Shown here piece after piece: positions 45,290-54,141 of a DNA stretch of 64,000 nucleotides (position 1 is the first letter of the stretch; the number at the start of each line of letters is the position of its first letter). Origin of the DNA: Sporosarcina highlanderae (GTDB lineage Bacteria; Bacillota; Bacilli; Bacillales_A; Planococcaceae); the NCBI RefSeq assembly GCF_030433715.1, contig NZ_JAROCC010000001.1, forward strand, positions 248,001 to 312,000, in the 5' to 3' direction. Below the pieces are notes generated by a model that worked only from the letters and a program-made list of their open reading frames with translations, was not told the DNA's origin and did no database searches. Both the position numbers and the translations under genes were made by a program.

Positions 45290-45300
45290 CTTGTGCGAAA

Positions 45301-45440
45301 TACGCATAAAATGCCATAATTACGCATAATTCCATGAAATGAAGCATAAATTTTGAAATCCACGCATAAACTTTGCCAAACACGCATAAATCCTAAAATC
45401 CGCTCATAAACACATAAATCACCAAAAATACTCATAAACT
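45301..45440. repeat. Tandem array, 20-bp period, core (C/T)ACGCATAA
   Basis: Units start at 45301, 45321, 45341, 45361, 45381 and 45401, exactly 20 bp apart, then decay into two further CATAAA copies at about 45411 and 45429. The core is the same as in the array at 4363-4480 while the variable halves differ and are AT-richer. Lies between convergent AIM24-family and hutI genes, right after a terminator. Confidence 0.88.
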
Positions 45441-45484
45441 TCAATCATTGTGAGATAAAATTTCTATTCCTACGCTACAAGTCC

Positions 45485-46738
45485 TTACCCTAAAACCCGT
45501 GCTCCCTTTTTCCAAACCTTGTCAACATGATTAACCCCGAACAAATACTGCAACTCTTGATAGGTCGAGATATTCCACATGACGATATCGCCTTGCTTGC
45601 CGACTTCAAGCGACCCAACTTTATCTTCCATCTTGATTGCGCAAGCAGCATTCATAGTTGCAGCAACAAGTGCTTCGGCAGGTGTCAAGCGCATTGAGAT
45701 GCATGCCAAGTTCATGACGAGTGGCATTGAAGTCGTCGGCGACGAACCCGGATTGCAATCTGTTGAAATCGCAACAGCAACCCCTTCATCCACCATCTTA
45801 CGCCCTTTCGCAGCTTCTTCGCGCAGAAACAACGCTGTCGCTGGCAATAAACAAGCGATCACTCCTGCTTCCGCCATCTGCTTGATCCCTTCGTCAGATG
45901 CCTTCAATAGATGCTCCGCCGAAATTGCACCGACTTTCGCGGCAAGTTCCGCCCCACCATACGATTCGATTTCATCCGCATGGATTTTCGGGATCAAACC
46001 GTGCTTCTTCCCAGCCTCCAAAATGCGCTCGGACTGCTCAGGTGTAAACACGCCCACTTCACAGAACACATCATTGAAAACTGCGAGTCCCTCTTTCGCC
46101 ACGACAGGAAGCATGTCATTGATGATGCTATCAATATATTCATCTTCATTGCCTTTATATTCTTGCGGAACGGCATGTGCTGCCATGAAAGTTGGAACAA
46201 GATCAATCGGATGGATTTCATTCAACCGTTTCATGACCCGAAGTTGCTTAAGCTCAGTCTCAAGATCCAGCCCATAGCCGCTCTTCCCCTCGACAGTAGT
46301 AACTCCGTGCTTCAGGAATGAATCAAGCCTACGTACCGTTTGCTCCGCGAGTTCTTCTTCCGTCGATTCGCGTGTCATCCGTGTCGTCGCATGGATTCCG
46401 CCGCCCGCATTCATGATTTCCATATAGGTTGCGCCTTCGAGCCTCATTTCAAATTCACGTTCGCGGCTGCCACCATATGCGACATGCGTATGTGGGTCGA
46501 CAAGCCCCGGTGTCACCAGACGGCCAGTTGCGTCAATGATTTCTGCTTCAGCTGCACGATCACCATACTGATGCTCCAATTCTTCCGTTGTACCGATTGC
46601 CTGAATCACACCATCTTCAATCCAAATGCTTCCGTCTTCGATAATGCCTAACTCCGACATTTCCTTACGCTTTCGCGGTGCGTTTTCCCCCGCGATTGTC
46701 GCAAGCTGTGCTGCATGTTTTATCCAAAGTGGTTTCAA
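45485..46738 (-). CDS. hutI: Imidazolonepropionase
   Basis: Zinc-dependent amidohydrolase converting imidazolonepropionate to N-formimidoyl-glutamate, third step of histidine breakdown. Seen: the metal motif VDPHTHVAYGGSRERE, ATTRMTR, VEGKSGYGLDLETEL, HADEIESYGGAELA and STDCNPGSSPTTSM. 417 residues. It starts with TTG immediately after the hutU stop (TAATTG), with GGAAGGTG upstream, so the two are coupled. No clear terminator follows; a repeat array does. Confidence 0.95.
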   Translation of the reverse strand: MKPLWIKHAAQLATIAGENAPRKRKEMSELGIIEDGSIWIEDGVIQAIGTTEELEHQYGDRAAEAEIIDATGRLVTPGLVDPHTHVAYGGSREREFEMRLEGATYMEIMNAGGGIHATTRMTRESTEEELAEQTVRRLDSFLKHGVTTVEGKSGYGLDLETELKQLRVMKRLNEIHPIDLVPTFMAAHAVPQEYKGNEDEYIDSIINDMLPVVAKEGLAVFNDVFCEVGVFTPEQSERILEAGKKHGLIPKIHADEIESYGGAELAAKVGAISAEHLLKASDEGIKQMAEAGVIACLLPATALFLREEAAKGRKMVDEGVAVAISTDCNPGSSPTTSMPLVMNLACISMRLTPAEALVAATMNAACAIKMEDKVGSLEVGKQGDIVMWNISTYQELQYLFGVNHVDKVWKKGARVLG

Positions 46739-48409
46739 TTACTTGTCACCTTCCATCATCGGAATATTAACCCCTTTATCCTTCGCCGTTTGAATGGCCA
46801 AGTCATAACCCGCATCAACATGACGGGCAATTCCCATTCCAGGATCAGAAGTCAACACACGCTCAAGACGCGCTTCCGCTTCCTTCGTTCCGTCCGCAAC
46901 AATGACCATTCCCGCATGCTGTGAATACCCCATTCCGACACCGCCGCCATGGTGGACAGAGACCCAAGTTGCTCCGCCAACAGCATTGATAATCGCATTC
47001 AGAATCGGCCAGTCTGAAACGACATCCGATCCATCCTTCATCGCTTCTGTTTCACGGTTCGGGGACGCAACAGATCCTGAGTCAAGGTGGTCACGGCCGA
47101 TGACGATTGGCGCGCTTAATTCCCCACTTGCGACCATATCATTGATGATCTTACCGAAACGAGCACGCTCGCCGTATCCTAACCAGCAAATCCTTGAAGG
47201 CAAACCTTGGAACTGGATCTTCTCTTGTGCCATTTTAATCCAATTGCAAAGATGCGTATTATAGCTGAACTCGCGAAGGATGACTTCGTCCGTTTTACGA
47301 ATATCTTCTGGATCTCCGGAAAGTGCCACCCAACGGAAAGGCCCTTTCCCTTCGCAGAACTGCGGACGAATGTAAGCTGGAACGAAACCAGGGAAATCGA
47401 ATGCACGCTCAACACCCTCATCCTTCGCCACTTGACGGATGTTATTGCCATAGTCGAACGTGACAGCACCTTTATCCATCATCTCAACCATAGCAGTAAC
47501 ATGTTTCGCCATCGACGCCTTCGAACGTCTTACATACTCTTCCGGATCGGAATCGCGAAGTACTGCCGCTTCTTCAAGCGACATACCGGATGGAATATAG
47601 CCGTTCAATGGATCATGCGCTGATGTTTGGTCAGTTAGCACGTCCGGATTGAACCCACGAGCAATCATCTCAGGCAATAAATCCGCTGCATTCCCAAGGA
47701 GACCAATCGATAAAGCCTTGCCTTCCGCCTTCGCCTCTTCTGCAAGTCGAATGGCTTCATCCAATGAGTCCGTCTTTACATCTGTGTAACGAGTTTCAAT
47801 CCGGCGATCGATACGCGTTTCATCGACTTCAATACCGATGCAGACGCCACCCGCCATCGTCACCGCCAATGGCTGCGCCCCACCCATGCCGCCAAGGCCC
47901 GCTGTCAACGTGATTGTTCCTTTCAATGAACCGCCGAAATGCTGTTTCGCAAGTTCAGCAAAAGTTTCATATGTCCCTTGCACAATCCCTTGTGATCCAA
48001 TATAAATCCAGCTGCCAGCCGTCATTTGTCCGTACATCATAAGGCCCTTTTTATCAAGCTCATGGAACGTATCCCAATTTGCATAGGCAGGAACGATATT
48101 CGAGTTGGCAATCAAAACCCGTGGCGCATCAGTATGCGATTTGAAAATCGCAACCGGCTTACCAGATTGGATCAATAATGTCTCATCATTTTCAAGCTCT
48201 TTCAATGAACGAACAATCGCGTCAAAGCTCTCCCAATTACGTGCCGCCTTCCCGATTCCGCCGTAAACGACCAACTTTTCAGGATGCTCCGCTACGTCTG
48301 GATGCAAATTGTTCATAAGCATACGGAGCGCCGCCTCTTGCTGCCACCCCTTTGTATTTAGTTTAGTCCCTCTGTATTGAATAACCTTTTCCATTGTATC
48401 CGCTTTCAT
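46739..48409 (-). CDS. hutU: Urocanate hydratase
   Basis: NAD-dependent hydratase of 556 residues turning urocanate into imidazolonepropionate. Seen: [27 protein letters not shown], the NAD-binding [31 protein letters not shown], the essential Cys region [14 protein letters not shown], and [19 protein letters not shown] at 48409 with GGGGG ten bases upstream. hutH (histidase) is not beside it in this window. Confidence 0.95.
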   Translation of the reverse strand: MKADTMEKVIQYRGTKLNTKGWQQEAALRMLMNNLHPDVAEHPEKLVVYGGIGKAARNWESFDAIVRSLKELENDETLLIQSGKPVAIFKSHTDAPRVLIANSNIVPAYANWDTFHELDKKGLMMYGQMTAGSWIYIGSQGIVQGTYETFAELAKQHFGGSLKGTITLTAGLGGMGGAQPLAVTMAGGVCIGIEVDETRIDRRIETRYTDVKTDSLDEAIRLAEEAKAEGKALSIGLLGNAADLLPEMIARGFNPDVLTDQTSAHDPLNGYIPSGMSLEEAAVLRDSDPEEYVRRSKASMAKHVTAMVEMMDKGAVTFDYGNNIRQVAKDEGVERAFDFPGFVPAYIRPQFCEGKGPFRWVALSGDPEDIRKTDEVILREFSYNTHLCNWIKMAQEKIQFQGLPSRICWLGYGERARFGKIINDMVASGELSAPIVIGRDHLDSGSVASPNRETEAMKDGSDVVSDWPILNAIINAVGGATWVSVHHGGGVGMGYSQHAGMVIVADGTKEAEARLERVLTSDPGMGIARHVDAGYDLAIQTAKDKGVNIPMMEGDK

Positions 48410-48550
48410 AATTGAATGGCCCCCTTTTTCGTTACTATCATTCTACAGGAAAGTTTCAGATAATTATTTATGAATAGATTATATTTTTTCACTTTATTGA
48501 CGGCACGAGTTAATTGAACTGCACTATATTGATCATCCTTTAAATAGAAC

Positions 48551-48590
48551 AAGCCGCTTCTTGAATAAATCAAGGAGCAGCTTGCTTCAT
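48551..48590 (-). terminator. Probable terminator of the pyridoxine kinase gene
   Basis: Imperfect stem AAGCCGCTTCTTGA with TCAAGGAGCAGCTT; the following T tract is weak. Confidence 0.5.
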
Positions 48591-48627
48591 TAAGATTAAT
48601 CTAAGTTTAATTTCAAAAATTCCAATT

Positions 48628-49473
48628 TCAAATTAACATCCCTAAAAACGTTTCGAAATTCACACCGTCAACTGTTGGAATCAGTTCCTCTGCAGTCGCT
48701 TCAATCGCAGCTGATAAGAATTTTTCCGCCAGTCTCATCGTTTCCTCCACATCCTGACCGCGCATCATGCCCCCCATGATGACGGATGCAAATAAATCAC
48801 CCGTTCCGGAATAGCTCTTGCCGTTAGATTCAAGGAGGCTGTGGAACGAATGCGTCCCATCGATATACATATTGCCGACGTACTCCGTTTCCGAAACGGC
48901 CGGTGGATTCAAACCGGTAATGATGACACGTGCTCCTGTCATTGACTGAAGCTGATGCCCAGCCTCCCTAATCGCAGTTAGATAATCCTCGTTCGAGTGA
49001 TAGCTTTGTAACTTATCGTACGGCAAACCCGTCAGCAAACAGCATTCCGTCACGTTTGGCGTAATGATGTCCGCGCGCTTCGCAAGCTCCTTCATATAGC
49101 CGATCAGCTCATCCGTAAATACATCATACATCTCCCCCCGGTCACCCATTACCGGATCGACAAGGAGCATCGTCTCTTCTTTATAAAATGTATCTAAAAA
49201 TGAAAAGATGTTTTCAATCTGCTCTTTTCCTGTAACGAACCCTGTATGAATGCCGTCAAATGTTACACGCAGTTTGCTCCATTCATTTGTAAAATGCCCC
49301 ATCTTAGCCGTCAGATCCTCACAATAATAGCTTGGGTACTCTGTTTGTGATGTTAAAACCGCTGTGGGCAGCGGCACTGCCTGCACACCCATGACGGAAA
49401 GGACCGGAATCGCAGCCGTTAGCGAGCACTTCCCGAATGAAGACATATCTTGGATAACCGCAACTTTTTTCAT
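48628..49473 (-). CDS. Pyridoxal/pyridoxamine kinase, PdxY-like
   Basis: Ribokinase-fold kinase of 281 residues that phosphorylates B6 vitamers. Seen: VAVIQDMSSFGKCSLTAAIPVLSVMG at the N-terminus, FDGIHTGFVTG, LVDPVMGDRGEMY, ITPNVTECCLLTG and the anion-hole/catalytic Asp in SYSGTGDLFASVIMGG. ATG at 49473 with GGGAGAAG upstream; an upstream ATG would add 34 unrelated residues. Divergent from an ECF S component, so vitamin B6 salvage is the likely joint role. Confidence 0.88.
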   Translation of the reverse strand: MKKVAVIQDMSSFGKCSLTAAIPVLSVMGVQAVPLPTAVLTSQTEYPSYYCEDLTAKMGHFTNEWSKLRVTFDGIHTGFVTGKEQIENIFSFLDTFYKEETMLLVDPVMGDRGEMYDVFTDELIGYMKELAKRADIITPNVTECCLLTGLPYDKLQSYHSNEDYLTAIREAGHQLQSMTGARVIITGLNPPAVSETEYVGNMYIDGTHSFHSLLESNGKSYSGTGDLFASVIMGGMMRGQDVEETMRLAEKFLSAAIEATAEELIPTVDGVNFETFLGMLI

Positions 49474-49688
49474 TACACTTCTCCCACCTAATTCATCCGT
49501 ACTTTTACTAACTCCATCGTAACACATGAATGGAAAAGCAAGAATATATGGATTTGCAATTTCTTCTCCATTCATCTGACCACTATTACTTTATCCAATC
49601 TGGCACTTTTATGATGGTCAGTCATTTTGTAAAATGAAATTAATAAAAAAACTTACAAGATGAGAAAGAGGAGGTCCTATACAAAGCC

Positions 49689-50294
49689 GTGCAAAATGTA
49701 CAACGTAGTAAACAATCAAAAAATCATGTAAAAACAAGTGACGTAGTACTTTTACAACGCCAGCCCCAAACGAAAACAACTGCAAGAACATTCGACTTGG
49801 TGCTAACAGCTATACTATCCACACTTGTCCTTATTTCAACGATGTTCATCAACATCAAACTTCCAATCGGCCAAGGCGGCCTGATCCATTTGGGTACAGC
49901 GATGCTGTTCATTGTAGCTATTTTATTCGGCCCGAAAAAGGGAGCGCTAGCAGGCGCAATTGGAATGGGCTTATTCGATATCTTTGGCGGTTGGATGATT
50001 TGGGCGCCGACAACAATTATCGCCCGTGCTTTACAAGGCTTCATTGTCGGAAAGATCGCTTGGTCGAATGGACACAAAGGGGATAGCATTAAACTTAACA
50101 TCATAGGAGCCCTTGCCTCCATGCCAGTCATGTTAGGCGTCTACTATATCGGGCAGGGAATCATGTATAACAACTGGGTTGCCCCGCTCGCGTCGATTCC
50201 TGGCGACATCATCCAGAACGTCGTTGGTCTCCTGATTGCAATTCCATTATGCATTACATTGAAGAAGACACCGTTCTTCCGGAAAAAACTTTAA
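49689..50294 (+). CDS. ECF-transporter S component
   Basis: A 201-residue membrane protein with six hydrophobic helices after a basic, hydrophilic N-terminus of about 35 residues, in the ECF riboflavin-like S-component group. Seen: FINIKLPIGQGGLIHLGTAM, LFGPKKGALAGAIGMGLFDIFGGWMIWAP and a C-terminal PGDIIQNVVGLLIAIPL. S components bind a vitamin and need a shared energising module encoded elsewhere. Its divergent position to pyridoxine kinase suggests a B6 vitamer. GTG start at 49689; GAGGAGG is 14 bases upstream, a long spacing, so the start is uncertain. Confidence 0.82.
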   Translation: MQNVQRSKQSKNHVKTSDVVLLQRQPQTKTTARTFDLVLTAILSTLVLISTMFINIKLPIGQGGLIHLGTAMLFIVAILFGPKKGALAGAIGMGLFDIFGGWMIWAPTTIIARALQGFIVGKIAWSNGHKGDSIKLNIIGALASMPVMLGVYYIGQGIMYNNWVAPLASIPGDIIQNVVGLLIAIPLCITLKKTPFFRKKL

Positions 50295-50315
50295 TACAGA
50301 AAAAGTCAAATAGAG

Positions 50316-50358
50316 AAGCAGTGTAGAGAGGCCATAGCCAATCTTCACTGCTTTTTTT
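50316..50358 (+). terminator. Terminator of the ECF S-component gene
   Basis: AAGCAGTG pairs with CACTGCTT around an inner GGC/GCC helix, followed by T7. Confidence 0.8.
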
Positions 50359-50365
50359 ATAAAAC

Positions 50366-51796
50366 CTATACCCACTTCATTCTAAACTGATAAGGGGTCA
50401 TACCTGTCTCCTCTTTGAACCGCCGACTAAAATAGGTGGAGTGGGTGAAGCCTGCTGAACTTGACACTTCGGCAATCGATAAGTCGGTCTCTGTCAATAA
50501 ACGCTTTGCTTCCTCAATCCGCATTCTTAACAATGCATCGCTGAACGGCTCCCCCGCCTCCATTGCATACTTTCGGCTCAATGTACTTTTATGTAGTTTC
50601 AACTCGTCTGCGCATGCCGCCAAGTTCCAAGTCGCATCCCAATAATTTGCGGCAATCCGTTCCTGTACCTTCTCTACAAGGTTACCTTCCCGTTTGGATT
50701 CATCAGCAGAAGTCTGGAGAAGTTCCGAAATAAATGCGGTGAACGATTGAACGATATGATACATGACCGGTTCACGGATGATCGTTTCGAATAGCGAATC
50801 GTAAGCCTGCTCCACTTTCTGCGTCTTCAATGAATTAGCGGTCATGTAGCGGCGAATCTGGGCAAGGATACTCGTCAAACGGACACGGACCATTTCGGGA
50901 TCCGGGAATGGCGCTTCCAACGTAAGGAAATCCTGTTCCATCCATTGTCTAATTGCCGCCACTTGCCGTTTCTCAAGCATTTCCACCCATTCACGCTGCT
51001 CAAGTGGTGATAGGAATGGATCCATATCCCGCCAAAGAAGGTCATCCTTCTCAACTGTTAAAATGTCATAGCCGTCATAGAAGATCCGTTCATGAAAGCG
51101 ACGCATTTTCATATACAAATCCCGATAACTTGTGTGCCTTTCATCGGCATATAAATAAATGGTCAACAACGCATCCGATTGGCGTTTCCACTGTGCAAAA
51201 AAGATGGAATATGCTTCTTGTAAGGATTGAATCTCCCTTAAACGATGGACGACGAGAACAAAATCCGAGAATGGAAAGATGTCATAGATAGTAGGGAAAT
51301 CATGCTTTTCCAGTTCGCGGACGAGATGATCGAGTTCTTCTGCCCGCGATGGCGCGATTAAACTTAAAAGCACTAAGTGTTCCGCACGGCTTTCGCCGAC
51401 CAAAAGGTTTTCATACGTGACAAGTTCTTCCCTTTTCGGGACTGTGCTTTTGAGCTGTGCCCTTTCATTCCGCCACCTATATCGGATTTGCTGGACTTGT
51501 TTGATGAGCCGGTCAGGTTGAAATGGGCGGAATAAAACATCCTCTGCCTTCAAAGAAAGTGCTTTATAAACCGTCTGGAATGTTCGTTCGGAAGAGATTC
51601 CAAGCCAGGCTACTTGCGGAGGCAGTTCAAATCCGTCCGCCAAAATGTAGGACATATCGACAATATAAAGGTCGGCTTCAGTAGTAACATTTGCATTTTT
51701 AGCAATTTCCACCTGCATATCGCTCCATTGAGATGTGAGCAACCATTTCAGTCCTTGTGCTTCGAGTGAGTCTTTGACGAGGAGTAGAATTTTCAT
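50366..51796 (-). CDS. AraC-type regulator with N-terminal pseudo-receiver domain
   Basis: A 476-residue regulator. Seen: an N-terminal response-regulator-like fold (MKILLLVKDSLEAQG, YIVDMSY, DVLFRPFQPDRL) where the usual acidic pair is Lys-Asp and the conserved Lys is Arg; a long middle region of unknown type (about 130-370), and a C-terminal AraC DNA-binding domain with two helix-turn-helices (TWNLAACADELKLHKSTLSR, LSIAEVSSSAGFTHSTYFSR, RFKEETGMTPYQFR). It is divergent from hutG with an 84-base gap, so hutG is the first candidate target. AAAAGGTGATC precedes ATG. Confidence 0.85.
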   Translation of the reverse strand: MKILLLVKDSLEAQGLKWLLTSQWSDMQVEIAKNANVTTEADLYIVDMSYILADGFELPPQVAWLGISSERTFQTVYKALSLKAEDVLFRPFQPDRLIKQVQQIRYRWRNERAQLKSTVPKREELVTYENLLVGESRAEHLVLLSLIAPSRAEELDHLVRELEKHDFPTIYDIFPFSDFVLVVHRLREIQSLQEAYSIFFAQWKRQSDALLTIYLYADERHTSYRDLYMKMRRFHERIFYDGYDILTVEKDDLLWRDMDPFLSPLEQREWVEMLEKRQVAAIRQWMEQDFLTLEAPFPDPEMVRVRLTSILAQIRRYMTANSLKTQKVEQAYDSLFETIIREPVMYHIVQSFTAFISELLQTSADESKREGNLVEKVQERIAANYWDATWNLAACADELKLHKSTLSRKYAMEAGEPFSDALLRMRIEEAKRLLTETDLSIAEVSSSAGFTHSTYFSRRFKEETGMTPYQFRMKWV

Positions 51797-51880
51797 GCGA
51801 TCACCTTTTTCGAATTGGATTTATCTGAATCTCACTATATACTGATGGCAAGAAGTATTCATTCAGAAAGGGTTGGTTTT

Positions 51881-52828
51881 GTGAATAAAGTCAATGAATC
51901 TATCTGGTCCGGTCGTGTTGATCATACGGAAGACCGGTCAAGCTTCCGTTATCATCAAGTCGTTGAAGTTGTGGATATTGAGAAAGTTTCTGGCGGATGT
52001 ACGATTATTGGATTCGAATGTGAAGAAGGCGTCCGGCGGAATAAAGGTCGTTTAGGCGCGGCCAAAGCACCGAATGCACTCCGAAGTGGACTTGCGCCTT
52101 TGCCTTGGCGATTCCCGGAGACTGCCCGTCTATTCGATGTCAGCAATATCGTCTGTGATGGCGAAGATTTAGAGTCCGCACAACAGCAATTAGGTGATGC
52201 GGTGGCTGCGATTTTATTGAAAGGGTCAAAACCGGTCATTTTAGGTGGCGGCCATGAAACGTTATATGGACATTATTTAGGTGTACGTGAATCGCTTGGC
52301 AAGGAAGCAACCCTCGGCATCATTAATATCGACGCGCATTTTGACTTACGCCCTTATGATGAACAGCCTTCATCCGGTACGATGTTCAGGCAGATTTTAG
52401 AGCAAGACCCGAATGCACGCTATTTCGTCGCTGGCATCCAGCGCTACGGCAATACACAGGAACTGTTTAATCGGGCGGATCTGCTTGGCGTAACTTATGT
52501 AATGGAAGATGAAATGATTCCCGGCTGTCTTGAAAGTTTAATGTCTTCATTGGAAGATTTCATGAATGAACATGATGCGGTAATGCTTACTTTATGCACG
52601 GATGTTGTCAATGCTGCATTCGCACCGGGCGTGAGTGCCACCTCACCCTTTGGACTGGATCCGTCCACTGTGCGTGCTATTATTCGAAAAGTAGCGGCAC
52701 ATGAAAATACGCGTTCTTTCGACATTTGCGAAGTGAATCCGACGTTGGATGAAAACGGGCGGACCGTGAAGTTGGGTGCTTATTTTGTGAATGAAGCGAT
52801 AGCGGGTTTTATGTCTAAGTTAACATGA
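51881..52828 (+). CDS. hutG: Formimidoylglutamase (arginase family)
   Basis: Binuclear-metal ureohydrolase of 315 residues, last step of the Hut pathway to glutamate and formamide. Seen: GGGHETLYGHY, NIDAHFDLRPY, GTMFRQILEQ and the third metal motif LCTDVVNAAFAPGVSATSPFG, where agmatinases have DxDxxDPAFAPG. The N-terminus VNKVNESIWSGRVDH is typical of HutG. GTG at 51881 preceded by AAAGGG; an upstream TTG at 51815 would add 22 residues. It is separated from hutUI by about 3.5 kb with B6 genes and an AraC regulator between. Confidence 0.88.
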   Translation: MNKVNESIWSGRVDHTEDRSSFRYHQVVEVVDIEKVSGGCTIIGFECEEGVRRNKGRLGAAKAPNALRSGLAPLPWRFPETARLFDVSNIVCDGEDLESAQQQLGDAVAAILLKGSKPVILGGGHETLYGHYLGVRESLGKEATLGIINIDAHFDLRPYDEQPSSGTMFRQILEQDPNARYFVAGIQRYGNTQELFNRADLLGVTYVMEDEMIPGCLESLMSSLEDFMNEHDAVMLTLCTDVVNAAFAPGVSATSPFGLDPSTVRAIIRKVAAHENTRSFDICEVNPTLDENGRTVKLGAYFVNEAIAGFMSKLT

Positions 52829-52846
52829 ACAAGGAAAGTACTCCTT

Positions 52847-52905
52847 AAGATATCTATTGTATACGGCAAGATATCTATTGAATATAGATATCTATCGATT
52901 GAATA
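52847..52905. repeat. Weak AGATATCTAT(T/C)GxxT cluster
   Basis: AGATATCTAT begins at 52848, 52869 and 52886 (spacings 21 and 17), each followed by a TTG/TCG-rich half. Lies 20 bases after the hutG stop. May be a short or decayed relative of the periodic arrays. Confidence 0.55.
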
Positions 52906-52920
52906 TGACATTATATCACC

Positions 52921-53000
52921 ATTTCATGACCTAAGACCTACATCCACCAAACAAAAAATGCCCCGCAAGCCAACAAATGGCTGTGGGGCGTCGCATAAGT
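52921..53000. repeat. Left direct repeat, with terminator, flanking the ABC-2 module
   Basis: Aligns without gaps to 56661-56740 at 64 of 80 positions by my count. It contains a terminator (GCCCCGCAAGCCA with TGGCTGTGGGGC, 52960-52989) that serves the minus-strand transporter genes, with a T run on that strand. Confidence 0.8.
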
Positions 53001-53033
53001 TAGTTCTACATAAAAAAAAAACAATCAACACTA

Positions 53034-54131
53034 CTATGTTATTCTATACCAAAAAGTTTTATTCCGTATATAAGGGATTACATATGGAATTACCAGAAGT
53101 GCTACAGAGGCAAGAGAAAGACAAAACATCCCCTGCCGGAAAAAATCATTACCAACATCCACCAGTATATTTACTTTAAAATAATAAAATGGAATCCATT
53201 GAAGGACATTTGTTGGAATTAAATTCTCAGGGATGAAACGGAAGACTAAAAATAGCGTCATTCCTAAAAATATCGTGAAAGTACCACTTTTCATGAAATA
53301 GGCAATAAATTGTATTAGACAAATCGAGAAAATCAGTGTTGCTAATACTAACAGCCATACAAGGTTTAGTGTTGCCCCGATCGTACTCCACTCTCCCCCT
53401 ACTTTAATCGGATAGGAAAAGTTTCCGACCCCATTTGTTAATGAGCCTATAATAAAAGGAATGGTTATCGTAATCAGAATATAAAGCATGGACAGGACCA
53501 ATGAGGCAATCCATTTTGATGATTGAATCATAAGTTGAGAATATGGCGTACTGCGTAATAACCTGATCGTGCCTCCCTCCTGTTCATAACCATATATATC
53601 ACCGACAAGGATGAAAAATAGTAAATAAAATAACACAGGAAGGAATAGAAGACTTATATTCCACAATAAATGTGCCCCGTCCACAGATGTTCTTTCATAA
53701 ACTGGCTTAATACTGTCGGTGAGCAGAATTGTCAGAAAATCAACCCTTTCTTCAGCAACCCGCCTCACTTCGTCAGCAACCATTTCCGGAGATTGGTTAA
53801 TGCGTAAATCGAGCATCTCTATTTCCGCTGCCGCTTTATCTTTCCAGTCCCCGGATAAGTGGGCACTCAGTATTTTTTGAAATAATTTCAATTCCTCCAT
53901 TTGAAAAGACATTGCATCGGTGGATACTTCGCTTTTCTCATGTCGAATCGAATCATTCAATAGCCTGATCTGTTCATTCAATGAACGCTCTTCCAAAGCC
54001 CATTGTTTTTGATTTACATTATTAAGAGATCCAAAATACAATAAAAAAACAAAAACTAGTGCTATGAAGACAAACCAATTCTTCCTTATACTGACACTTT
54101 TCTTTAATTCAAATCGCATCATATTTTTCAT
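53034..54131 (-). CDS. ABC-2 type permease subunit
   Basis: A 365-residue membrane subunit. Seen: one N-terminal helix (WFVFIALVFVFLLYFGSL), a long extracytoplasmic region with coiled-coil character (LEERSLNEQIRLLNDSI, MEELKLFQKIL), then five or so C-terminal helices (PVLFYLLFFILVGDIYG, LASVALLVIPYVIPYI). The motif GGTIRLLRSTPYS after the second helix is the ABC-2 coupling region and is shared with the next gene, which is a paralogue. Starts 10 bases after the stop of that gene with AGGAGATG upstream. Last gene of the operon. Confidence 0.85.
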   Translation of the reverse strand: MKNMMRFELKKSVSIRKNWFVFIALVFVFLLYFGSLNNVNQKQWALEERSLNEQIRLLNDSIRHEKSEVSTDAMSFQMEELKLFQKILSAHLSGDWKDKAAAEIEMLDLRINQSPEMVADEVRRVAEERVDFLTILLTDSIKPVYERTSVDGAHLLWNISLLFLPVLFYLLFFILVGDIYGYEQEGGTIRLLRSTPYSQLMIQSSKWIASLVLSMLYILITITIPFIIGSLTNGVGNFSYPIKVGGEWSTIGATLNLVWLLVLATLIFSICLIQFIAYFMKSGTFTIFLGMTLFLVFRFIPENLIPTNVLQWIPFYYFKVNILVDVGNDFFRQGMFCLSLASVALLVIPYVIPYIRNKTFWYRIT

Positions 54132-54141
54132 CTTTCATCTC

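Noticed and set aside
49474..49688. Riboswitch between the pyridoxine kinase and ECF S-component genes
   Set aside because: No recognisable riboswitch core or terminator/antiterminator pair is visible in this 215-base region.
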